The translations under genes were made by a program, and so were the position numbers. Shown here piece after piece: positions 14,101-29,400 of a stretch of DNA of 64,000 nucleotides. The stretch spans positions 65,314,983-65,378,982 of the forward strand of contig CM072802.1 of assembly GCA_037013495.1 (NCBI GenBank), in the 5' to 3' direction. Source of the stretch: Hippophae tibetana (Eukaryota; Streptophyta; Magnoliopsida; Rosales; Elaeagnaceae). The notes below the pieces were generated by a model, which was not told where the DNA came from, made no database searches, and worked only from the letters and a program-made list of their open reading frames with translations. The number at the start of each line of letters is the position of its first letter. The first letter of the stretch is position 1.

Positions 14101-17100
14101 AAAACCATGTCAAACGATGGAATTTTGGAGCGAATGTTTTCACACATGTTTAGAATAGTACGCCATCTCTTCGAGGAAAGTTTCATGATTTTATGAAAAA
14201 GAAAAGTATTTTTAGTCATTTTTTGAAGTCTTAGAAAAATCATTAAAAATGGAAAATTCGGCCAAAATTATAATTTATTGTTGGATGCAATTCCTTTCAT
14301 CATCTAAGATTTATTGATCACAAAATATTAAGTTTGGTATGATATAAATACGAACATGGCAAGGAATGCTCGTTTTGAGGTGCCACCGTTGCGATCATTG
14401 ATGGGCACCTCTAACACCCCGTTGGCAAAACCATGTCAAAATATGGAATTTTAGGGTGATGTTTTTAAAACATGTTTAGAATAGTATTCCATCTCGTACT
14501 CTAAAGTTTCATAATTTGATGGACCCGGGAAGTATTCTAAGTCATTTTTTCAAATTTTCGAAAAATAATGAAAATTAGAAAATTGGGCCAAAATTATTAT
14601 TTCTTGTTGGATGCAATTCCTTTCATCATCTAAGATTTATTGATCAAAAAATATAAAGTTTGGCATGGTATAAATACGAAGATGAGAAGAAATCCTCGTT
14701 TTGAGGTGCCACCGTTGCGGGCATTGATAGACACCTCTAACACCCCGTGCCCAAAACAATGTCAAACGATGGTATTTTGGTGCGATTGTTTTCACACATG
14801 TTTAGAAAAGTACGCCATCTCGTCCAGGAAAGTTTCATGATTTTATGAAAAAGAAAAGTATATTTAGTCATTTTTTGAAGTCTCGAAAAATCATTAAAAA
14901 TGGAAAATTCGGCCAAAATTATAATTTATTGTTGGATGCAATTCCTTTCATCATCTAAGATTTATTGATCACAAAATATTAAGTTTGGCATGATATAAAT
15001 ACGAAGATGGCAAGGAATCCTCGTTTTGAGGTGCCACCATTGCGAGCATTGATGGGCACCTCTAACACCCCGTGGGCAAAACCATGTCAAACGATGGAAT
15101 TTTAGGGTGATGTTTTTAACACATGTTAAGAATAGTATACCATCTCGTACTATAAAGTTTCATAATTTGATGGACCCGGGAAGTATTCTTAGTCATTTTT
15201 TCAAATTTTCGAAAAATAATGAAAAATAGAAAATTCGGCCAAAATTATTATTTCTTGTTGGATGCAATTCCTTTCATCATCTAAGATTTATTGATCACAA
15301 AATGTAAGGTTTGGCAAATATAAATACGAAGATGACAAGGAATTCTCCTTTTGAGGTGCCACCGTTGCGGGCATTGACGGGCACCTCTAACACCCCGGTG
15401 GCAAAACCATGTCAAACGATGGAATTTTAGGGTGATGTTTTTACACATGTTTAGAATAGTATTCCATCTCGTACTCTAAAGTTTCATAATTTGATGGACC
15501 CGGGAAGTATTCTAAGTCATATTTTCAAATTTTCGAAAAAATAATGAAAATAAGAAAATTCGGCAAAAATTATTATTTCTTGTTGGATGCAATTCCTTTC
15601 ATCAACTAAAATTTATTGATCAAAAAATATAAAGTTTGGCACGGTATAAATATGAAGATGAGAAGAAATCCTCGTTTTGAGGTGCCACCGTTGCGGGTAT
15701 TGATAGACACCTCTAACACCCCGTGCCCAAAACAATGTCAAACGATGGTATTTTGGGGCGATTGTTTTCACACATGTTTAGAATAGTACGCCATCTCGTC
15801 CAGGAAAGTTTCATGATTTTATGAAAAAGAAAAGTATTTTTAGTCATTTTTTGATGTCTTCGAAAAATCATTAAAAATGGAAAATTCGGCCAAAATTATA
15901 ATTTGTTGTTGGATGCAATTCCTTTCATCATCTAAGATTTATTGATCACAAAATATTAAGTTTGGCATGATATAAATACGAAGATGGCAAGGAATCCTCG
16001 TTTTGAGGTGCCACCATTGCGAGCATTGATGGGCACCTCTAACACCCCGTGGGCAAAACCATGTCAAACGATGGAATTTTAGGGTGATGTTTTTAACACA
16101 TGTTAAGAATAGTATACCATCTCGTACTATAAAGTTTCATAATTTGATGGACCCGGGAAGTATTCTTAGTCATTTTTTCAAATTTTCGAAAAATAATGAA
16201 AAATAGAAAATTCGGCCAAACTTATTATTTCTTGGTCGATGCAATTCCTTTCATCATCTAAGATTTATTGATCGCAAAATGTAAGGTTTGGCATGATATA
16301 AATACGAAGATGACAAGGAATGGTCGTTTTGAGGTGCCACCGTTGCGGGCATTGACGGGCACCTCTAACACCCCGGTGGCAAAACCATGTCAAACGATGG
16401 AATTTTAGGGTGATGTTTTTAACACATGTTTAGAATAGTATACCATCTCGTACTCTAAAGTTTCATAATTTGATGGACCCAGGAAGTATTCTTAGTCATT
16501 TTTTCAAATTTTCGAAAAATAATGAAAAATAGAAAATTCGGCCAAAATTAATATTTCTGGTTGGATGCAATTCCTTTCATCATCTAAGATTTATTGATCA
16601 AAAAATATAAAGTTTGGCACGGTATAAATACGAAGATGAGAAGAAATCCTCGTTTTGAGGTACCACCGTTGCGGGCATTGATAGACACCTCTAACACCCC
16701 GTGCCCAAAACAATGTCAAACGATGGTATTTTGGAGCGAATGTTTTCACACATGTTTAGAATAGTACGCCATCTCGTCCAGGAAATTTTCATGAATTTAT
16801 GAAAAAGAAAAGTATTTTTAGTCATTTTTTGAAGTCTTCGAAAAATCATTAAAAATGGAAAATTCTGCCAAAATTATAATTTATTGTTGGATGCAATTCC
16901 TTTCATCATCTAAGATTTATTGATCACAAAATATTAAGTTTGGTATGATATAAATACGAACATGGCAAGGAATGCTCGTTTTGAGGTGCCACCGTTGCGA
17001 TCATTGATGGGCACCTCTAACACCCCGTTGGCAAAACCATGTCAAAATATGGAATTTTACGGTGATGTTTTTAAAACATGTTTAGAATAGTATTCCATCT

Positions 17101-20100
17101 CGTACTCTAAAGTTTCATAATTTGATGGACCCGGGAAGTATTCTAAGTCATTTTTTCAAATTTTCGAAAAATAATGAAAAATAGAAAATTCGGCCAAAAT
17201 TATTATTTCTTGTTGGATGCAATTCCTTTCATCATCTAAGATTTATTGATAAAAAAATATAAAGTTTGGCACGGTATAAATACGAAGATGAGAAGAAATC
17301 CTCATTTTGAGGTGCCACCGTTGCGGGCATTGATAGACACCTCTAACACCCCGTGCCCAAAACAATGTCAAACGATGGTATTTTGGAGCGAATGTTTTCA
17401 CACATGTTTAGAATAGTACGCCATCTCTTCCAGGAAAGTTTCATGATTTTATGAAAAAGAAAAGTATTTTTAGTCATTTTTTGAAGTCTTAGAAAAATCA
17501 TTAAAAATGGAAAATTCGGCCAAAATTATAATTTATTGTTGGATGCAATTCCTTTCATCATCTAAGATTTATTGATCACAAAATATTAAGTTTGGTATGA
17601 TATAAATACGAAGATGGCAAGGAATGCTCGTTTTGAGGTGCCACCGTTGCGAGCATTGATGGGCACCTCTAACACCCCGTGGGCAAAACCATGTCAAACG
17701 ATGGAATTTTAGGGTGATGTTTTTAACACATGTTTAGAATAGTATACCATCTCGTACTCTAAAGTTTCATAATTTGATGGACCCGGGAAGTATTCTAAGT
17801 CATTTTTTCAAATTTTCGAAAAATAATAAAAATTAGAAAATTCGGCCAAAATTATTATTTCTTGTTGGATGCAATTCCTTTCATCATCTAAGATTTATTG
17901 ATCAAAAAATATAAAGTTTGGCACGGTATAAATACGAAGATGAGAAGAAATCCTCGTTTTGAGGTGCCACCGTTGTAGGCACTGATGGACACCTCTAACA
18001 CCCCGTGCCCAAAACAATGTCAAACGATGGTATTTTGGTGCGATTGTTTTCACACATGTTTAGAATAGTACGCCATCTCGTCCAGGAAAATTTCATGATT
18101 TTATGAAAAAGAAAAGTATTTTTAGTCATTTTTTGAAGTCTTCGAAAAATCATTAAAAATGGAAAATTCGGCCAAAATTATAATTTATTGTTGGATGCAA
18201 TTCCTTTCATCATCTAAGATTTATTGATAACAAAATATTAAGTTTGGCATGATATAAATACGAAGATGGCAAGCAATGCTCGTTTTGAGGTGCCACCGTT
18301 GCGAGCATTGATGGGCACCTCTAACACCCCGTGGGCAAAACCATGTCAAACGATGGAATTTTAGGGTGATGTTTTTTACACATGTTTAGAATAGTATTCC
18401 ATCTCGTACTCTAAATTTTCATAATTTGATGGACCCGGGAAGTATTCTAAGTCATTTTTTCAAATTTTCGAAAAATAATGAAAATTAGAAAATTCGGCCA
18501 AAATTATTATTTCTTGTTGGATGCAATTCCTTTCATCATCTAAGATTTATTGATCACAAAATGTAAGGTTTGGCAAATATAAATACGAAGATGACAAGGA
18601 ATTCTCCTTTTGAGGTGCCACCGTTGCGGGCATTGACGGGCACCTCTAACACCCCGGTGGCAAAACCATGTCAAACGATGGAATTTTAGGGTGATGTTTT
18701 TTACACATGTTTAGAATAGTATTCCATCTCGTACTCTAAAGTTTCATAATTTGATGGACCCGGGAAGTATTCTAAGTCGTATTTTCAAATTTTTGAAAAA
18801 ATAATGAAAATAAGAAAATTCGGCAAAAATTATTATTTCTTGTTGGATGCAATTCCTTTCATCATCTAAAATTTATTGATCAAAAAATATAAAGTTTGGC
18901 ACGGTATAAATACGAAGATGAGAAGAAATCCTCGTTTTGAGGTGCCACCGTTGCGGGTATTGATAGACACCTCTAACACCCCGTGCCCAAAACAATGTCA
19001 AACGATGGTATTTTGGGGCGATTGTTTTCACACATGTTTAGAATAGTACGCCATCTCGTCGAGGAAAGTTTCATGATTTTATGAAAAAGAAAAGTATTTT
19101 TAGTCATTTTTTGATGTCTTCGAAAAATCATTAAAAATGGAAAATTCGGCCAAAATTATAATTTATTGTTGGACGCAATTCCTTTCATCATCTAAGATTT
19201 ATTGATCACAAAATATTAAGTTTGGCATGATATAAATACGAAGATGGCAAGGAATCCTCGTTTTGAGGTGCCACCATTGCGAGCATTGATGGGCACCTCT
19301 AACACCCCGTGGGCAAAACCATGTCAAACGATGGAATTTTAGGGTGATGTTTTTAACACATGTTTAGAATAGTATACCATCTCGTACTATAAAGTTTCAT
19401 AATTTGATGGACCCGGGAAGTATTCTTAGTCATTTTTTCAAATTTTCGAAAAATAATGAAAAATAGAAAATTCGGCCAAACTTATTATTTCTTGGTGGAT
19501 GCAATTCCTTTCATCATCTAAGATTTATTGATCACAAAATGTAAGGTTTGGCATGATATAAATACGAAGATGACAAGGAATGGTCATTTTGAGGTGCCAC
19601 CGTTGCGGGCATTGACGGGCACCTCTAACACCCCGGTGGCAAAACCATGTCAAACGATGGAATTTTAGGGTGATGTTTTTTACACATGTTTAGAATAGTA
19701 TTCCATCTCGTATTCTAAAGTTTCATAATTTGATGGATCCGGGAAGTATTCTAAGTCATTTTTTCAAATTTTCGAAAAATAATGAAAAATTGAAAATTCG
19801 GCCAAAATTATTATTTCTTGTCGGATGCAATTACTTTCATCATCTAAGATTTATTGATCATAAAATGTAAGGTTTGGCATGATATAAATACGAAGATGAC
19901 AAAGAATGCTCGTTTTGAGGTGCCACCGTTGCGAGCATTGATGGGCACCTCTAACACCCCGTGGGCAAAACCATGTCAAACGATGGAATTTTAGGGTGAT
20001 GTTTTTAACACATGTTTAGAATAGTATACCATCTCGTACTATAAAGTTTCATAATTTGATGGATCCGGGAATTATTCTAAGTCATTTTTTCAAATTTTCG

Positions 20101-20420
20101 AAAAATAATGAAAAATAGAAAAATTCGGCCAAAATTATTATTTCTTGTTGGATGCAATTCCTTTCATCATCTAAGATTTATTGATCACAAAATGTAAGGT
20201 TTGGAATGATATAAATACGAAGATGACAAGGAATGCTCGTTTTGAGGTGCCACCGTTGCGGGCATTGACGGGCACCTCGAACACCCCGTGGGCAAAACCA
20301 CGTCAAACGATGGAATTTTAGGGTGATGTTTTTAACACATGTTTAGAATAGTATACCATCTCGTACTATAAAGTTTCATAATTTGATGGACCCGGGAAGT
20401 ATTCTAAGTCATTTTTTCAA
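14100..20420. repeat. Mosaic satellite segment between HOR blocks
   Basis: There is no single repeat length here. About 15.23-16.09 kb matches 12.95-13.81 kb at a 2280-bp shift. About 16.1-18.5 kb is made of diverse monomers ('gttgcgatcattgatggg', 'gttgtaggcactgatgg'). About 18.57-20.3 kb closely follows the monomer order of 4.87-6.6 kb from block 1, some 13.7 kb away. This fits unequal exchange or segmental copying inside the array. Confidence 0.75.
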
Positions 20421-23400
20421 ATTTTCGAAAAAATAATGAAAATAAGAAAATTCGGCAAAAATTATTATTTCTTGTTGGATGCAATTCCTTTCATCAACTA
20501 AAATTTATTGATCAAAAAATATAAAGTTTGGCACGGTATAAATATGAAGATGAGAAGAAATCCTCGTTTTGAGGTGCCACCGTTGCGGGTATTGATAGAC
20601 ACCTCTAACACCCCGTGCCCAAAACAATGTCAAACGATGGTATTTTGGGGCGATTGTTTTCACAAATGTTTAGAATAGTACGCCATCTCGTCCAGGAAAG
20701 TTTCATGATTTTATGAAAAAGAAAAGTATTTTTAGTCATTTTTTGATGTCTTCGAAAAATCATTAAAAATGGAAAATTCGGCCAAAATTATAATTTGTTG
20801 TTGGATGCAATTCCTTTCATCATCTAAGATTTATTGATCACAAAATATTAAGTTTGGCATGATATAAATACGAAGATGGCAAGGAATCCTCGTTTTGAGG
20901 TGCCACCATTGCGAGCATTGATGGGCACCTCTAACACCCCGTGGGCAAAACCATGTCAAACGATGGAATTTTAGGGTGATGTTTTTAACACATGTTTAGA
21001 ATAGTATTCCATCTCGTACTCTAAAGTTTCATAATTTGATGGACCCGGGAAGTATTCTAAGTCATTTTTTCAAATTTTCGAAAAATAATGAAAAATAGAA
21101 AATTCGGCCAAAATTATTATTTCTTGTTGGATGCAATTCCTTTCATCATCTAAGATTTATTGATAAAAAAATATAAAGTTTGGCACGGTATAAATACGAA
21201 GATGAGAAGAAATCCTCATTTTGAGGTGCCACCGTTGCGGGCATTGACGGGCACCTCTAACACCTCGTGCCCAAAACCATGTCAAACGATGGAATTTTGG
21301 AGCGAATGTTTTCACACATGTTTAGAATAGTACGCCATCTCTTCCAGGAAAGTTTCATGATTTTATGAAAAAGAAAAGTATTTTTAGTCATTTTTTGAAG
21401 TCTTAGAAAAATCATTAAAAATGGAAAATTCGGCCAAAATTATAATTTATTGTTGGATGCAATTCCTTTCATCATCTAAGATTTATTGATCACAAAATAT
21501 TAAGTTTGGTATGATATAAATACGAACATGGCAAGGAATGCTCGTTTTGAGGTGCCACCGTTGCGATCATTGATGGGCACCTCTAACACCCCGTTGGCAA
21601 AACCATGTCAAAATATGGAATTTTAGGGTGATGTTTTTAAAACATGTTTAGAATAGTATTCCATCTCGTACTCTAAAGTTTCATAATTTGATGGACCCGG
21701 GAAGTATTCTAAGTCATTTTTTCAAATTTTCGAAAAATAATGAAAATTAGAAAATTGGGCCAAAATTATTATTTCTTGTTGGATGCAATTCCTTTCATCA
21801 TCTAAGATTTATTGATCAAAAAATATAAAGTTTGGCATGGTATAAATACGAAGATGAGAAGAAATCCTCGTTTTGAGGTGCCACCGTTGCGGGCATTGAT
21901 AGACACCTCTAACACCCCGTGCCCAAAACAATGTCAAACGATGGTATTTTGGTGCGATTGTTTTCACACATGTTTAGAAAAGTACGCCATCTCGTCCAGG
22001 AAAGTTTCATGATTTTATGAAAAAGAAAAGTATATTTAGTCATTTTTTGAAGTCTCGAAAAATCATTAAAAATGGAAAATTCGGCCAAAATTATAATTTA
22101 TTGTTTGATGCAATTCCTTTCATCATCTAAGATTTATTGATCACAAAATATTAAGTTTGGCATGATATAAATACGAAGGTGGCAAGGAATGCTCGTTTTG
22201 AGGTGCCACCTTTGCGAGCATTGATGGGCACCTCTAACACCCCGTGGGCAAAACCATGTCAAACGATGGAATTTTAGGGTGATGTTTTTAACACATGTTT
22301 AGAATAGTATACCATCTCGTACTGTAAAGTTTCATAATTTGATGGACCCGGGAAGTATTCTTAGTCATTTTTTCAAATTTTCGAAAAATAATGAAAAATA
22401 GAAAATTCGGCCAAAATTATTATTTCTTGTTGGATGCAATTCCTTTCATCATCTAAGATTTATTGATCACAAAATGTAAGGTTTGGCAAATATAAATACG
22501 AAGATGACAAGGAATTCTCCTTTTGAGGTGCCACCGTTGCGGGCATTGACGGGCACCTCTAACACCCCGGTGGCAAAACCATGTCAAACGATGGAATTTT
22601 AGGGTGATGTTTTTACACATGTTTAGAATAGTATTCCATCTCGTACTCTAAAGTTTCATAATTTGATGGACCCGGGAAGTATTCTAAGTCATATTTTCAA
22701 ATTTTCGAAAAAATAATGAAAATAAGAAAATTCGGCAAAAATTATTATTTCTTGTTGGATGCAATTCCTTTCATCAACTAAAATTTATTGATCAAAAAAT
22801 ATAAAGTTTGGCACGGTATAAATATGAAGATGAGAAGAAATCCTCGTTTTGAGGTGCCACCGTTGCGGGTATTGATAGACACCTCTAACACCCCGTGCCC
22901 AAAACAATGTCAAACGATGGTATTTTGGGGCGATTGTTTTCACACATGTTTAGAATAGTACGCCATCTCGTCCAGGAAAGTTTCATGATTTTATGAAAAA
23001 GAAAAGTATTTTTAGTCATTTTTTGATGTCTTCGAAAAATCATTAAAAATGGAAAATTCGGCCAAAATTATAATTTGTTGTTGGATGCAATTCCTTTCAT
23101 CATCTAAGATTTATTGATCACAAAATATTAAGTTTGGCATGATATAAATACGAAGATGGCAAGGAATCCTCGTTTTGAGGTGCCACCATTGCGAGCATTG
23201 ATGGGCACCTCTAACACCCCGTGGGCAAAACCATGTCAAACGATGGAATTTTAGGGTGATGTTTTTAACACATGTTTAGAATAGTATTCCATCTCGTACT
23301 CTAAAGTTTCATAATTTGATGGACCCGGGAAGTATTCTAAGTCATTTTTTCAAATTTTCGAAAAATAATGAAAAATAGAAAATTCGGCCAAAATTATTAT

Positions 23401-26400
23401 TTCTTGTTGGATGCAATTCCTTTCATCATCTAAGATTTATTGATAAAAAAATATAAAGTTTGGCACGGTATAAATACGAAGATGAGAAGAAATCCTCATT
23501 TTGAGGTGCCACCGTTGCGGGCATTGACGGGCACCTCTAACACCCCGTGCCCAAAACCATGTCAAACGATGGAATTTTGGAGCGAATGTTTTCACACATG
23601 TTTAGAATAGTACGCCATCTCTTCCAGGAAAGTTTCATGATTTTATGAAAAAGAAAAGTATTTTTAGTCATTTTTTGAAGTCTTAGAAAAATCATTAAAA
23701 ATGGAAAATTCGGCCAAAATTATAATTTATTGTTGGATGCAATTCCTTTCATCATCTAAGATTTATTGATCACAAAATATTAAGTTTGGTATGATATAAA
23801 TACGAACATGGCAAGGAATGCTCGTTTTGAGGTGCCACCGTTGCGATCATTGATGGGCACCTCTAACACCCCCGTTGGCAAAACCATGTCAAAATATGGA
23901 ATTTTAGGGTGATGTTTTTAAAACATGTTTAGAATAGTATTCCATCTCGTACTCTAAAGTTTCATAATTTGATGGACCCGGGAAGTATTCTAAGTCATTT
24001 TTTCAAATTTTCGAAAAATAATGAAAATTAGAAAATTGGGCCAAAATTATTATTTCTTGTTGGATGCAATTCCTTTCATCATCTAAGATTTATTGATCAA
24101 AAAATATAAAGTTTGGCATGGTATAAATACGAAGATGAGAAGAAATCCTCGTTTTGAGGTGCCACCGTTGCGGGCATTGATAGACACCTCTAACACCCCG
24201 TGCCCAAAACAATGTCAAACGATGGTATTTTGGTGCGATTGTTTTCACACATGTTTAGAAAAGTACGCCATCTCGTCCAGGAAAGTTTCATGATTTTATG
24301 AAAAAGAAAAGTATATTTAGTCATTTTTTGAAGTCTCGAAAAATCATTAAAAATGGAAAATTCGGCCAAAATTATAATTTATTGTTTGATGCAATTCCTT
24401 TCATCATCTAAGATTTATTGATCACAAAATATTAAGTTTGGCATGATATAAATACGAAGGTGGCAAGGAATGCTCGTTTTGAGGTGCCACCTTTGCGAGC
24501 ATTGATGGGCACCTCTAACACCCCGTGGGCAAAACCATGTCAAACGATGGAATTTTAGGGTGATGTTTTTAACACATGTTTAGAATAGTATACCATCTCG
24601 TACTGTAAAGTTTCATAATTTGATGGACCCGGGAAGTATTCTTAGTCATTTTTTCAAATTTTCGAAAAATAATGAAAAATAGAAAATTCGGCCAAAATTA
24701 TTATTTCTTGTTGGATGCAATTCCTTTCATCATCTAAGATTTATTGATCACAAAATGTAAGGTTTGGCAAATATAAATACGAAGATGACAAGGAATTCTC
24801 CTTTTGAGGTGCCACCGTTGCGGGCATTGACGGGCACCTCTAACACCCCGGTGGCAAAACCATGTCAAACGATGGAATTTTAGGGTGATGTTTTTACACA
24901 TGTTTAGAATAGTATTCCATCTCGTACTCTAAAGTTTCATAATTTGATGGACCCGGGAAGTATTCTAAGTCATATTTTCAAATTTTCGAAAAAATAATGA
25001 AAATAAGAAAATTCGGCAAAAATTATTATTTCTTGTTGGATGCAATTCCTTTCATCAACTAAAATTTATTGATCAAAAAATATAAAGTTTGGCACGGTAT
25101 AAATATGAAGATGAGAAGAAATCCTCGTTTTGAGGTGCCACCGTTGCGGGTATTGATAGACACCTCTAACACCCCGTGCCCAAAACAATGTCAAACGATG
25201 GTATTTTGGGGCGATTGTTTTCACACATGTTTAGAATAGTACGCCATCTCGTCCAGGAAAGTTTCATGATTTTATGAAAAAGAAAAGTATTTTTAGTCAT
25301 TTTTTGATGTCTTCGAAAAATCATTAAAAATGGAAAATTCGGCCAAAATTATAATTTGTTGTTGGATGCAATTCCTTTCATCATCTAAGATTTATTGATC
25401 ACAAAATATTAAGTTTGGCATGATATAAATACGAAGATGGCAAGGAATCCTCGTTTTGAGGTGCCACCATTGCGAGCATTGATGGGCACCTCTAACACCC
25501 CGTGGGCAAAACCATGTCAAACGATGGAATTTTAGGGTGATGTTTTTAACACATGTTTAGAATAGTATTCCATCTCGTACTCTAAAGTTTCATAATTTGA
25601 TGGACCCGGGAAGTATTCTAAGTCATTTTTTCAAATTTTCGAAAAATAATGAAAAATAGAAAATTCGGCCAAAATTATTATTTCTTGTTGGATGCAATTC
25701 CTTTCATCATCTAAGATTTATTGATAAAAAAAATATAAAGTTTGGCACGGTATAAATACGAAGATGAGAAGAAATCCTCATTTTGAGGTGCCACCGTTGC
25801 GGGCATTGACGGGCACCTCTAACACCCCGTGCCCAAAACCATGTCAAACGATGGAATTTTGGAGCGAATGTTTTCACACATGTTTAGAATAGTACGCCAT
25901 CTCTTCCAGGAAAGTTTCATGATTTTATGAAAAAGAAAAGTATTTTTAGTCATTTTTTGAAGTCTTAGAAAAATCAATAAAAATGGAAAATTCGGCCAAA
26001 ATTATAATTTATTGTTGGATGCAATTCCTTTCATCATCTAAGATTTATTGATCACAAAATATTAAGTTTGGTATGATATAAATACGAACATGGCAAGGAA
26101 TGCTCGTTTTGAGGTGCCACCGTTGCGATCATTGATGGGCACCTCTAACACCCCGTTGGCAAAACCATGTCAAAATATGGAATTTTAGGGTGATGTTTTT
26201 AAAACATGTTTAGAATAGTATTCCATCTCGTACTCTAAAGTTTCATAATTTGATGGACCCGGGAAGTATTCTAAGTCATTTTTTCAAATTTTCGAAAAAT
26301 AATGAAAATTAGAAAATTGGGCCAAAATTATTATTTCTTGTTGGATGCAATTCCTTTCATCATCTAAGATTTATTGATCAAAAAATATAAAGTTTGGCAT

Positions 26401-29400
26401 GGTATAAATACGAAGATGAGAAGAAATCCTCGTTTTGAGGTGCCACCGTTGCGGGCATTGATAGACACCTCTAACACCCCGTGCCCAAAACAATGTCAAA
26501 CGATGGTATTTTGGTGCGATTGTTTTCACACATGTTTAGAAAAGTACGCCATCTCGTCCAGGAAAGTTTCATGATTTTATGAAAAAGAAAAGTATATTTA
26601 GTCATTTTTTGAAGTCTCGAAAAATCATTAAAAATGGAAAATTCGGCCAAAATTATAATTTATTGTTTGATGCAATTCCTTTCATCATCTAAGATTTATT
26701 GATCACAAAATATTAAGTTTGGCATGATATAAATACGAAGGTGGCAAGGAATGCTCGTTTTGAGGTGCCACCTTTGCGAGCATTGATGGGCACCTCTAAC
26801 ACCCCGTGGGCAAAACCATGTCAAACGATGGAATTTTAGGGTGATGTTTTTAACACATGTTTAGAATAGTATACCATCTCGTACTGTAAAGTTTCATAAT
26901 TTGATGGACCCGGGAAGTATTCTTAGTCATTTTTTCAAATTTTCGAAAAATAATGAAAAATAGAAAATTCGGCCAAAATTATTATTTCTTGTTGGATGCA
27001 ATTCCTTTCATCATCTAAGATTTATTGATCACAAAATGTAAGGTTTGGCAAATATAAATACGAAGATGACAAGGAATTCTCCTTTTGAGGTGCCACCGTT
27101 GCGGGCATTGACGGGCACCTCTAACACCCCGGTGGCAAAACCATGTCAAACGATGGAATTTTAGGGTGATGTTTTTACACATGTTTAGAATAGTATTCCA
27201 TCTCGTACTCTAAAGTTTCATAATTTGATGGACCCGGGAAGTATTCTAAGTCATATTTTCAAATTTTCGAAAAAATAATGAAAATAAGAAAATTCGGCAA
27301 AAATTATTATTTCTTGTTGGATGCAATTCCTTTCATCAACTAAAATTTATTGATCAAAAAATATAAAGTTTGGCACGGTATAAATATGAAGATGAGAAGA
27401 AATCCTCGTTTTGAGGTGCCACCGTTGCGGGTATTGATAGACACCTCTAACACCCCGTGCCCAAAACAATGTCAAACGATGGTATTTTGGGGCGATTGTT
27501 TTCACACATGTTTAGAATAGTACGCCATCTCGTCCAGGAAAGTTTCATGATTTTATGAAAAAGAAAAGTATTTTTAGTCATTTTTTGATGTCTTCGAAAA
27601 ATCATTAAAAATGGAAAATTCGGCCAAAATTATAATTTGTTGTTGGATGCAATTCCTTTCATCATCTAAGATTTATTGATCACAAAATATTAAGTTTGGC
27701 ATGATATAAATACGAAGATGGCAAGGAATCCTCGTTTTGAGGTGCCACCATTGCGAGCATTGATGGGCACCTCTAACACCCCGTGGGCAAAACCATGTCA
27801 AACGATGGAATTTTAGGGTGATGTTTTTAACACATGTTTAGAATAGTATTCCATCTCGTACTCTAAAGTTTCATAATTTGATGGACCCGGGAAGTATTCT
27901 AAGTCATTTTTTCAAATTTTCGAAAAATAATGAAAAATAGAAAATTCGGCCAAAATTATTATTTCTTGTTGGATGCAATTCCTTTCATCATCTAAGATTT
28001 ATTGATAAAAAAAATATAAAGTTTGGCACGGTATAAATACGAAGATGAGAAGAAATCCTCATTTTGAGGTGCCACCGTTGCGGGCATTGACGGGCACCTC
28101 TAACACCCCGTGCCCAAAACCATGTCAAACGATGGAATTTTGGAGCGAATGTTTTCACACATGTTTAGAATAGTACGCCATCTCTTCCAGGAAAGTTTCA
28201 TGATTTTATGAAAAAGAAAAGTATTTTTAGTCATTTTTTGAAGTCTTAGAAAAATCAATAAAAATGGAAAATTCGGCCAAAATTATAATTTATTGTTGGA
28301 TGCAATTCCTTTCATCATCTAAGATTTATTGATCACAAAATATTAAGTTTGGTATGATATAAATACGAACATGGCAAGGAATGCTCGTTTTGAGGTGCCA
28401 CCGTTGCGATCATTGATGGGCACCTCTAACACCCCGTTGGCAAAACCATGTCAAAATATGGAATTTTAGGGTGATGTTTTTAAAACATGTTTAGAATAGT
28501 ATTCCATCTCGTACTCTAAAGTTTCATAATTTGATGGACCCGGGAAGTATTCTAAGTCATTTTTTCAAATTTTCGAAAAATAATGAAAATTAGAAAATTG
28601 GGCCAAAATTATTATTTCTTGTTGGATGCAATTCCTTTCATCATCTAAGATTTATTGATCAAAAAATATAAAGTTTGGCATGGTATAAATACGAAGATGA
28701 GAAGAAATCCTCGTTTTGAGGTGCCACCGTTGCGGGCATTGATAGACACCTCTAACACCCCGTGCCCAAAACAATGTCAAACGATGGTATTTTGGTGCGA
28801 TTGTTTTCACACATGTTTAGAAAAGTACGCCATCTCGTCCAGGAAAGTTTCATGATTTTATGAAAAAGAAAAGTATATTTAGTCATTTTTTGAAGTCTCG
28901 AAAAATCATTAAAAATGGAAAATTCGGCCAAAATTATAATTTATTGTTTGATGCAATTCCTTTCATCATCTAAGATTTATTGATCACAAAATATTAAGTT
29001 TGGCATGATATAAATACGAAGGTGGCAAGGAATGCTCGTTTTGAGGTGCCACCTTTGCGAGCATTGATGGGCACCTCTAACACCCCGTGGGCAAAACCAT
29101 GTCAAACGATGGAATTTTAGGGTGATGTTTTTAACACATGTTTAGAATAGTATACCATCTCGTACTGTAAAGTTTCATAATTTGATGGACCCGGGAAGTA
29201 TTCTTAGTCATTTTTTCAAATTTTCGAAAAATAATGAAAAATAGAAAATTCGGCCAAAATTATTATTTCTTGTTGGATGCAATTCCTTTCATCATCTAAG
29301 ATTTATTGATCACAAAATGTAAGGTTTGGCAAATATAAATACGAAGATGACAAGGAATTCTCCTTTTGAGGTGCCACCGTTGCGGGCATTGACGGGCACC

